Notes under the pieces: model-generated
Told to the model about the DNA's origin: nothing
Databases searched by the model: none
Seen by the model: only the letters and a program-made list of their open reading frames with translations
Assembly: GCA_946482495.1 (NCBI GenBank)
Contig: CAMLRV010000059.1
Location: 1-10,951, forward strand
Source of the DNA: an uncultured Flavobacteriia bacterium
GTDB taxonomy: Bacteria > Bacteroidota > Bacteroidia > Flavobacteriales > Flavobacteriaceae
Length of the DNA stretch: 10,951 bases
Direction: 5' to 3'
Shown: piece after piece, positions 1-5,273 of the stretch
How the letters are laid out: each line of letters begins with the position of its first letter
How positions within the stretch are numbered: the stretch's first letter is position 1
Made by a program: the position numbers and the translations under genes

Positions 1-335
1 GTATTGAGTTTTAAACTTTCCTTAATCCACTTGATACCTTGAAACCAAACCAATTCCATTTGACCGGTATCATCTAAAAAAGTCGCGACTAACCTCGATT
101 TGCCTTTGCCTTGTTCCACCGTTTTAATGTGAACAATTTTTCCAACAATTTGAACTTCCGAATTACTATTCACCAACTGATTGATTTTAAAATAGCGTGT
201 TCTGTCGATGTATCGATTCGGGTATAAATTGATTAAATCACCATACTTATGAATGTTCATTTCCTTGCGTAGCAAATCGCCACGTTGCGGACCAACGCCT
301 TTTAAATATTCTATGGGAGTTTCGAGTAGGTTCAT
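1..335 (-). CDS. recG: ATP-dependent DNA helicase RecG, N-terminal part (runs off left edge)
   Basis: Reading leftwards from an ATG at 335-333, the first ~111 codons begin MNLLETPIEYLKGVGPQRG and continue through LLRKEMNIHKYGDLINLYPNRYIDRT. The KGVGP(Q/N)RG and DL(L/I)xxxPxRYxDRT signatures are characteristic of the RecG N-terminus. From about residue 57 (SEVQIVGKI...) the sequence enters the OB-fold wedge domain, which holds branched DNA. The helicase motor domains lie outside the window. RecG is a cytoplasmic superfamily 2 translocase that remodels stalled replication forks and Holliday junctions. The gene has its own promoter, whose -33 element lies inside the end of the upstream Dph6-like gene. 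The leader of roughly 35 nt carries a heptamer-like repeat. The open frame is intact as far as seen. The assignment rests on remembered family signatures and is strong. Confidence 0.93.
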   Translation of the reverse strand, partial: MNLLETPIEYLKGVGPQRGDLLRKEMNIHKYGDLINLYPNRYIDRTRYFKINQLVNSNSEVQIVGKIVHIKTVEQGKGKSRLVATFLDDTGQMELVWFQGIKWIKESLKLN

Positions 336-339
336 TTGA

Positions 340-364
340 GTTCTCAGTCTCAGTTTTCAGTTTG
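340..364. repeat. Degenerate heptamer repeat in the recG leader
   Basis: The stretch reads GTTCTCA, GTCTCA, GTTTTCA, GTTTG in succession: three and a half copies of a GTTNTCA-like unit, one of them 6 nt long. It lies between the recG start codon and its promoter, so it would be transcribed as ACTGAAAACTGAGACTGAGA-like RNA. Similar 7-nt intergenic repeats are, to my recollection, common in Flavobacterium genomes. The block at 7614-7674 is built on a related unit. Confidence 0.5.
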
Positions 365-376
365 TTCTCTTTATAG

Positions 377-407
377 CGAAGATAAGTTTTTTTATTTCGG
401 AATCAAA
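377..407 (-). promoter_or_regulatory. Bacteroidetes-type promoter of recG
   Basis: On the minus strand a -7 box TATCTTCG (384-377, consensus TAnnTTTG with one mismatch) lies 19 nt downstream of a -33 box TTTG (407-404). The Bacteroidetes primary-sigma consensus is TTTG-N~19-TAnnTTTG, so spacing and sequence both fit. Transcription would start around 370 and give a leader of about 35 nt to the recG ATG. The -33 box lies within the 3' coding end of the Dph6-like gene. Confidence 0.6.
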
Positions 408-1126
408 TCACAAAACCAGAAACCATAAGTTGGCTCGTCTGAATTAACATCGCAAGCAGTATTAGAAGCTGATGTGTTTTTTGGTTTTTCATATTTTTTA
501 TGAACGATTTCTCCGATTTCAAATTCTACAGGTTTATTGAAAATGGGTCCGTCAAAAATAAACGTATGAAACTCGCCGTTTTCTCCGCAAGGATCAACAT
601 TGTCTGGTAAATCTTTGATAAAATCTTCATCGATAACTCGACCTACAAAACTTTGGTCTAAAAACTTTTCGTTCACACAAACCACAATCGTTTTGAAACC
701 CAATTTTAGAAATTCCAATAACATTTCTTTAGTATCTTTTTTCCAAAGTGGGAAATGCGCTTCAATGCCTAAAGGTTTTAGTTTGTCTTCGCGGTATTTT
801 CGTAAATCTTCCAAGAAAATATCACCAAATAAAGTATGCTTGATATCTTTATCTACGAAAAATTGAATTTGGTTCAGCATGATTCTTTCATAATCTTCCA
901 TGCTTGGCATTTCAGGAAGTTCCATTTTGACTAATGGAATACCAATGTTTTCGGCTTGTTGTTCTACTAATTCCGCTCGAACACCGTGCATCGAAACACG
1001 ATTGAAAGCACTGTTTATGCTTGTAAATAAATACTGAATATCAAATTCATTAGATTGTATGGCGTAATATAAAGCTAAGGCAGAATCTTTTCCGCTACTC
1101 CAATTAAAATAGGCTTTCTTTTTCAA
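392..1126 (-). CDS. Dph6-related PP-loop ATP pyrophosphatase (diphthine-ammonia-ligase-like)
   Basis: The 244-aa protein is a member of the MJ0570/Dph6-like family of adenine-nucleotide alpha-hydrolases. The PP-loop SSGKDS (residues 10-15) binds ATP pyrophosphate. Family signatures follow: RVSMHGVR (43-50), GDIFLEDLRKYRE (101-113), PLWKKDT (126-132) and the C-terminal CGENGEFHTFIFDGP (180-194). In archaea and eukaryotes Dph6 amidates diphthine on elongation factor 2. Bacterial EF-G lacks diphthamide, so the bacterial substrate is unknown and the ligase name should be treated as a family label only. The start is a TTG codon at 1126-1124: an in-frame TAG lies a few codons upstream, and the codons between are ATA, ATA, ATA, ATT, GTC, ATA, ACA. 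Starting here also places the PP-loop at the usual distance from the N-terminus. The ~70-nt leader contains a REP-like element. Length is normal for the family. Confidence 0.88.
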   Translation of the reverse strand: MKKKAYFNWSSGKDSALALYYAIQSNEFDIQYLFTSINSAFNRVSMHGVRAELVEQQAENIGIPLVKMELPEMPSMEDYERIMLNQIQFFVDKDIKHTLFGDIFLEDLRKYREDKLKPLGIEAHFPLWKKDTKEMLLEFLKLGFKTIVVCVNEKFLDQSFVGRVIDEDFIKDLPDNVDPCGENGEFHTFIFDGPIFNKPVEFEIGEIVHKKYEKPKNTSASNTACDVNSDEPTYGFWFCDLIPK

Positions 1127-1161
1127 TGTTATGACAATTATTATTATCTAGTTCGTAAATC

Positions 1162-1185
1162 TGTCATCCTGAGCTTGTCGAAGGA
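1162..1185. repeat. REP-like intergenic element, copy 1
   Basis: The 24-bp element contains CCTGAGCTTGTCGAAGG with TCCT/AGGA outer arms that can pair, making an imperfect palindrome. I recognise the CTTCGACAAGCTCAG core as a recurring extragenic element in many bacterial genomes, including Flavobacterium, where REP sequences are mobilised by TnpA_REP (RAYT) transposases. It lies in the leader of the Dph6-like gene. No transposase is in the window. A related, diverged copy in opposite orientation is at 3395-3417. Confidence 0.6.
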
Positions 1186-1204
1186 CCAAATCATAAATCG
1201 ATAG

Positions 1205-1235
1205 CGAAGATAAGTTATAATTTGTTAATTCCGAA
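1205..1235 (-). promoter_or_regulatory. Bacteroidetes-type promoter of the Dph6-like gene
   Basis: On the minus strand -7 box TATCTTCG (1212-1205) is preceded, after 19 nt, by TTCG (1235-1232), one base off the -33 consensus TTTG. The -7 box lies in a 16-bp sequence identical to that of the recG promoter (1201-1216 and 373-388). Transcription would begin near 1198, leaving a leader of about 70 nt. Confidence 0.55.
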
Positions 1236-1256
1236 AAGAGAGAATTTGAAAATGTT

Positions 1257-1264
1257 TATATTCG
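1257..1264 (+). promoter_or_regulatory. Candidate -7 box of the M1 aminopeptidase gene
   Basis: TATATTCG matches TAnnTTTG with one mismatch and lies 21 nt before the ATG at 1286. No good -33 TTTG occurs at the usual 17-23 nt spacing; the nearest are 8 and 32 nt away. It would act back to back with the divergent promoter of the Dph6-like gene. Confidence 0.4.
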
Positions 1265-1285
1265 TAACAGATTTTAAAATTATAT

Positions 1286-3352
1286 ATGAGAACCTTATTT
1301 TTCCTGCTTTTTTCTATACTGACTTTTTCACAGCAAACTAAATCGGTTGATTTTTTGAAGTGTGATGCGTTTTTGATTCCAAATCCTACAAAAAAAACTA
1401 TTAGAGGAAGTATAAGTTATGAGTTCAAAATAAAATCTGTGATTGATACGATTAGAATTGATGCTAAAAATATGGATATTTCAGAAGTATTAATCAATGG
1501 GAAAAGTGTAAATCATGTTAATAATAGCAAAGAATTGTTATTGTTTGAAGGTTACAAAAAAGGAAAAAACATTTTAAAATTCAATTATAAAGCTACACCA
1601 AAACAAACTCTATATTTTACTGGTAATTACAATTCTCAAATATTTAATAGTAATTTACAAATTTGGACACAAGGACAAGGTAGATACACAAGTCATTGGT
1701 TACCGAGTTTTGATGATGTTAATGAGAAAGTGATATTTAATATTGAAATAGGTTTTGATGTGGCATACGAAACATTATCAAATGGAATATTGAAAAAGCC
1801 AATATTTAAGACAGAATATTTGGGAACTTGGGAATACAAAATGAAAAAACCCATGTCGTCTTATCTAGTAATGTTAGCGATTGGAAATTTTGTGAAAAAG
1901 GATTTTAAAAGTAAATCGGGAACACCATTAGAATTTTGGTATGATTTGCATGATGAAGATAAATATGAACCTACATATCGCTATTCGAAACAAATTTTCG
2001 ATTATTTAGAGCAAGAAATCGGTGTGAAATATCCTTGGGGAATTTACCGTCAAGTTCCAGTTCGAGATTTTTTATATGCTGGTATGGAGAATACCACTTC
2101 AACTATTTTTGCTCAAGATTTTGTAGTGGATTCAATTGGTTTTAATGATAAAAATTATATCAACGTTAACGCACATGAATTGGCGCATCAATGGTTTGGC
2201 GATTTAGTAACAGCTCAATCTGGAAAACACCATTGGTTGCAAGAAGGCTTTGCTACGTATTATGCACTTTTGGCTGAAAGAGAAATTTTTGGAGACGATT
2301 ATTTTTATAACGAATTATACGATTACGCATTGCAATTAAAACAAGCTGCCAAAACGGATACCATTCCTGTGATGAATGAAAAAGCGAGTTCGTTATCATT
2401 TTACAAAAAAGGTGCTTGGGCGTTGCATTCACTACGTGAAGATATTGGTGCGAAGAATTTTCAAAAAGCTGTCAAAACCTATTTAAAAAAATACCAATAT
2501 AAAAATGTCATTACTGATGAGTTTTTAGCGGAAGTTAAAAAAGTAGTAAAGGATTTTGATACCGAAAATTTCAAAAAAACTTGGTTGGAAACAGCCGGTT
2601 TTGATATGGTTTTAGCCGAATCATATTTAAGAAAAAATAAAGCCGTTTCCACTTATATTGATTTAGTGAAAAGAAAAGCAGACGTAAATATGTATAAGGA
2701 AATTTTATTGTCTGATACGTATTTCCCAATTAAACAGTATTTGTTTTATCGTATGGCTGCAGTTCCATTTGAAAAGAAAAAAGAATTGATTGAAATTGGG
2801 ATGAAACAGAATTTATATGTTCGTCAAGCGATTGCGGAAACAGTTGAGGAAATTCCAGCTGAATTTAAAGCAGAATACGAAACCTTTTTAGGTGATGCGA
2901 GTTATAAAACTAAGGAAATTGCTTTAATCAATTTATGTAAAAACTTTCCTGAGGATAAAGATAAATACTTAAATAAAACTTATAAACTTGTGGGTAATAA
3001 CGATAAAAGTTTACTTATCACTTGGTTAAGTTTAGTGCTAGAATCTGAGAAAGACGAATTTATTAAAATTCAAATGTATCGTGAATTAGTTGATTTTTCT
3101 TCAGATAAATATGAAAGCTCTATTAGACAAAATGCATTGGAAGTTTTATTGAAATTGTATCCAAACGATGTAAATACAATTGAAGCTTTATTTCGCGCGA
3201 CAACACACCATAAATGGCAGTTTACAAAATTTTCAAGAGATAAAATCCGAGAGCTATTAAAACAACCTGAATTTAGAAGTCGAGTAGAAGAGTTAGCAAA
3301 AACCGCTAATGAAGATATGAAGTCTTTGTATGAGAAATTCTTGAAGGAATAA
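1286..3352 (+). CDS. Secreted M1-family zinc aminopeptidase
   Basis: The 688-aa protein has a Sec signal peptide (residues 1 to about 16, hydrophobic FFLLFSILTFS before QQ), so it acts in the periplasm or outside. It is a gluzincin of the M1 family, which removes N-terminal residues from peptides. The exopeptidase motif is GMEN (266-269), the zinc site HELAH (297-301) with the third ligand E320 in WLQEGFA, and the likely transition-state tyrosine is Y373 in SFYKKGAWAL. An N-terminal beta-sandwich (about 20-200) precedes the catalytic domain. After about residue 450 a lysine-rich helical region resembles the HEAT-like C-terminal domain of the family. I see no typical type IX secretion C-terminal sorting domain: the protein ends YEKFLKE. 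All key residues are intact. It is a single-gene unit between divergent and convergent neighbours. Substrate specificity cannot be read from the sequence; peptide scavenging is an inference. Confidence 0.93.
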   Translation: MRTLFFLLFSILTFSQQTKSVDFLKCDAFLIPNPTKKTIRGSISYEFKIKSVIDTIRIDAKNMDISEVLINGKSVNHVNNSKELLLFEGYKKGKNILKFNYKATPKQTLYFTGNYNSQIFNSNLQIWTQGQGRYTSHWLPSFDDVNEKVIFNIEIGFDVAYETLSNGILKKPIFKTEYLGTWEYKMKKPMSSYLVMLAIGNFVKKDFKSKSGTPLEFWYDLHDEDKYEPTYRYSKQIFDYLEQEIGVKYPWGIYRQVPVRDFLYAGMENTTSTIFAQDFVVDSIGFNDKNYINVNAHELAHQWFGDLVTAQSGKHHWLQEGFATYYALLAEREIFGDDYFYNELYDYALQLKQAAKTDTIPVMNEKASSLSFYKKGAWALHSLREDIGAKNFQKAVKTYLKKYQYKNVITDEFLAEVKKVVKDFDTENFKKTWLETAGFDMVLAESYLRKNKAVSTYIDLVKRKADVNMYKEILLSDTYFPIKQYLFYRMAAVPFEKKKELIEIGMKQNLYVRQAIAETVEEIPAEFKAEYETFLGDASYKTKEIALINLCKNFPEDKDKYLNKTYKLVGNNDKSLLITWLSLVLESEKDEFIKIQMYRELVDFSSDKYESSIRQNALEVLLKLYPNDVNTIEALFRATTHHKWQFTKFSRDKIRELLKQPEFRSRVEELAKTANEDMKSLYEKFLKE

Positions 3353-3354
3353 AA

Positions 3355-3387
3355 AAACCTGGCAGGTTTCTAAAATCTGTCAGGTTT
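3355..3387 (-). terminator. Bidirectional terminator hairpin between convergent genes
   Basis: AAACCTGGCAG (3355-3365) pairs with CTGTCAGGTTT (3377-3387) over 11 bp with one G-U pair. The loop can extend the stem by four more pairs (3366-3369 with 3373-3376). On the minus strand the hairpin is followed by seven T (complement of 3357-3351), a good intrinsic terminator for the gene at 3426-3944. On the plus strand the T run is only TTT before AAATA, so termination of the M1 gene is weaker. The hairpin begins 3 nt after the M1 stop codon. Confidence 0.7.
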
Positions 3388-3394
3388 AAATATA

Positions 3395-3417
3395 CTTCTA
3401 CTCCACTCAGTGTGACA
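3395..3417. repeat. REP-like intergenic element, copy 2 (diverged)
   Basis: The element runs CTTCTACTCCACTCAG then TGTGACA. It resembles the reverse complement of the 1162-1185 element (CTTCGAC...CTCAG...TGACA), with a changed middle as in the CTTCGACTGCGCTCAG-type variants I recall from Flavobacteria. It lies between the terminator hairpin and the end of the minus-strand gene. The two copies are inverted relative to each other and bracket the M1 peptidase gene. Confidence 0.45.
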
Positions 3418-3425
3418 AAATAGAA

Positions 3426-3944
3426 TTAAAAAACTCTTTTTAATTCTTCTTTGATATAGCTAATAGCAACAGCGCTTGCACTTTCTGTTTGAGTAAGTTC
3501 TGTAAGTAGTGCAGTACGTAATTCTTCGCCCGTTTTCACATCATTTGAAAAAGTTCTAATTTGCGAAATAATACTGTTTTTAGCTTTCATTACAATTTCC
3601 CAACAATCATGTGTTAAGTAAATTTGTTGTGCTAAATTGTGTTCGTATTCCGTTTGAATATTGTGTATTAAAAATGTAGCATAACTTGGTGCGTCTAATC
3701 CGCTTGGTTCAACACGCATCATTAAGTTTACAGGATTTATTCTCTCTAAAAACAAAACGATACGTTCGTAAGCTTGTAATCTTATGGGTAAACCTTGTTG
3801 TTGGTTTTCGCGTAATAACTCAAATTTGCGTTTGTTTTCTTCATTTCTAAAGAATTTATGTAATAATCCAAAAGCTACACCACCAGTAATTATTGCTGGT
3901 AAAGTATAAGTAGCAATTTCTAATAATTTATCTTCAATTGTCAT
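3426..3944 (-). CDS. Conserved hypothetical membrane-anchored protein
   Basis: The 172-aa protein resembles a small conserved family of Flavobacteriaceae that, to my knowledge, has no assigned function. One N-terminal transmembrane segment is visible (about residues 11-29, TYTLPAIITGGVAFGLLHKF). A charged, probably helical stretch follows (FFRNEENKRKFELLRENQQQ), then a soluble alpha-helical domain with no recognisable catalytic motif. The segment LPIRLQAYERIVLFLERINP (about 52-71) looks like a conserved core. Such architecture suggests a membrane-tethered protein with a cytoplasmic domain. The ATG at 3944-3942 has a perfect -7 box 15 nt upstream, which supports this start. It is transcribed divergently from the secreted protein gene at 4036 and ends at the shared terminator 3355-3387. 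Not fused or truncated as far as can be seen. Confidence 0.8.
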   Translation of the reverse strand: MTIEDKLLEIATYTLPAIITGGVAFGLLHKFFRNEENKRKFELLRENQQQGLPIRLQAYERIVLFLERINPVNLMMRVEPSGLDAPSYATFLIHNIQTEYEHNLAQQIYLTHDCWEIVMKAKNSIISQIRTFSNDVKTGEELRTALLTELTQTESASAVAISYIKEELKRVF

Positions 3945-3958
3945 ATTTTATTTTTTTA

Positions 3959-3966
3959 CAAATCTA
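3959..3966 (-). promoter_or_regulatory. -7 box of the membrane-anchored hypothetical gene
   Basis: The minus strand reads TAGATTTG, a perfect TAnnTTTG match, 14 nt upstream of the ATG at 3944, giving a very short leader. No convincing TTTG -33 element sits at the expected spacing. Confidence 0.5.
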
Positions 3967-4006
3967 AAATATTTTATCAAGAATGGGAAATTATCTTTAT
4001 TTTCCT

Positions 4007-4014
4007 TATATTTG
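4007..4014 (+). promoter_or_regulatory. -7 box of the secreted carboxypeptidase-regulatory-like gene
   Basis: TATATTTG is a perfect TAnnTTTG match. It decides the start of the downstream gene: the open frame can be read from a TTG at 4012, but that codon lies inside this box, so translation must start further down, at 4033 or 4036. A clear -33 TTTG is not present. The box is about 40 bp from the divergent box at 3959-3966. Confidence 0.55.
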
Positions 4015-4035
4015 TTTGTAATTCAAGCGTATATG

Positions 4036-5214
4036 ATGAAAAAACTACTACTAATTGGATTAATTTTCTTCACGGTTTTATCTTTTTCACAAACTAAAGA
4101 GATTGTATTAATTTTTAAAGATAAAGCGACTGGTAATGTCATTGAAGATGTGATGGTTTCTATACTTCGAACCGATGAAAATTTTCAAAGTAATAAAGAA
4201 GGCAGCATCAAATTTAAATTGCCAAAACCTTCCAGAATTCATATAAAGCATTTAGAATACAAAGAACTTACGCTTAATTCGGCAACTTTAAAAGATGATG
4301 AAATAGTTATCAATTTAGAAAGTATTTCTCAAGAAATTGAAGATGTTGTAATTACAAATCGCCAATCATTTAGTATTCTGAAATCATTGATTAACAAATC
4401 GATGAAACAATTAACGGCACCTATTAATTTAAAAATTTATACACGAGAATTTTTTAAATATAATAACGAATATACATCCTATTCTGATGGTTTGGTGAAT
4501 TTTTGTTTGAAGGATAAACCCGATAAATTTTCAGCTGATATTTTAGTAGAACAAAATCGAACGTACAATTTAATCAATAACGAAAAAATTGAAAAGAAAA
4601 CGTTGAGTTATAACATGTATGATATTATTCAAAATTATTATGATTTCAAATATATCAGCATGTTGGCAGAATCGAAAGCTAAAAAGAAATTCGATTTTGA
4701 GATTAAAACGGTTCGTGGCAAAGAAGATTTTTATCAAATGGTTATCGCACCAAAACCTGAAATTGAAGAGTTTTTGCCTACAGTAACAGTGATTTATGAT
4801 TTTAAAAAGAATTTGATTTTGGAATTAGATTACTATGTAGAACCTAGTCGTTTTGAGTTTTCAGATGTGTCTAATTTGAAGGTGTTAAAAGGAAAAGTCT
4901 TTAATTCCACTTTTAAAGCTTTATATATTATTGATGGCGACGATTATTTTTTAGTGAGCACAAAAGAAGAAATTGGAGTAATGGTAAAAGATAAGAAGAA
5001 CGAAGAAAATAAAATTGAAATTGCCAATTATTTGATGACCACACGGCACAGTAGAAAATTTGTACCTTATGATAAAGAAGATGTTTTTAAAGAAAAGTCG
5101 CTTATCAATAAGAAAAACACTATAATTACAGATTATTGGGAAGCCAATTCGGGCTTATTACTGACTTCAGAAGAGAAAAAAATTGTTGATAATTTACAAC
5201 TAAATGACGATTAA
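4036..5214 (+). CDS. Secreted protein with carboxypeptidase-regulatory-like domain
   Basis: From ATG 4036 the protein is 392 aa. It starts MKKLLLIGLIFFTVLSFSQ, a Sec signal peptide probably cleaved around residues 17-19. An adjacent ATG at 4033 is an equally possible start; a TTG at 4012 is not, because it lies in the promoter. Residues about 20-95 (EIVLIFKDKATGNVIEDVMVSI...SIKFKLP...HIKHLEYKEL) have the pattern of the carboxypeptidase-D regulatory-like beta-sandwich, ending in the ISQEIEDVVITN-type junction seen in many exported Bacteroidetes proteins. The remaining ~290 residues, rich in beta-strand-like alternation, are not recognised. There is no TonB-dependent receptor barrel, no peptidase motif and no sorting domain, so neither transport nor catalysis should be assumed. 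It is probably a periplasmic or outer-membrane-associated protein of unknown role. It lies alone between its promoter and that of the helicase gene. Confidence 0.8.
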   Translation: MKKLLLIGLIFFTVLSFSQTKEIVLIFKDKATGNVIEDVMVSILRTDENFQSNKEGSIKFKLPKPSRIHIKHLEYKELTLNSATLKDDEIVINLESISQEIEDVVITNRQSFSILKSLINKSMKQLTAPINLKIYTREFFKYNNEYTSYSDGLVNFCLKDKPDKFSADILVEQNRTYNLINNEKIEKKTLSYNMYDIIQNYYDFKYISMLAESKAKKKFDFEIKTVRGKEDFYQMVIAPKPEIEEFLPTVTVIYDFKKNLILELDYYVEPSRFEFSDVSNLKVLKGKVFNSTFKALYIIDGDDYFLVSTKEEIGVMVKDKKNEENKIEIANYLMTTRHSRKFVPYDKEDVFKEKSLINKKNTIITDYWEANSGLLLTSEEKKIVDNLQLNDD

Positions 5215-5219
5215 AATTC

Positions 5220-5249
5220 GTTGAAATCGCTTCATAATCTGTATTTTTG
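5220..5249 (+). promoter_or_regulatory. Bacteroidetes-type promoter of the UvrD/PcrA helicase gene
   Basis: GTTG (5220-5223, close to TTTG) is followed after 18 nt by TATTTTTG (5242-5249), a perfect TAnnTTTG -7 box. Transcription would start near 5256, leaving about 18 nt to the ATG at 5274. The in-frame TTG at 5247 lies within the -7 box and therefore cannot be the start. Confidence 0.65.
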
Positions 5250-5273
5250 TTTTTACAAATTTTTTATTTTAAA

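Noticed and set aside
600..866. Open frame of 88 codons on the plus strand
   Set aside because: It lies entirely antisense to the Dph6-like gene, which has complete family motifs; the peptide has no recognisable features.
4036..5214. TonB-dependent receptor or SusC-like transporter
   Set aside because: Only the carboxypeptidase-regulatory-like N-terminal domain is shared; there is no plug or barrel and the protein is far too short.
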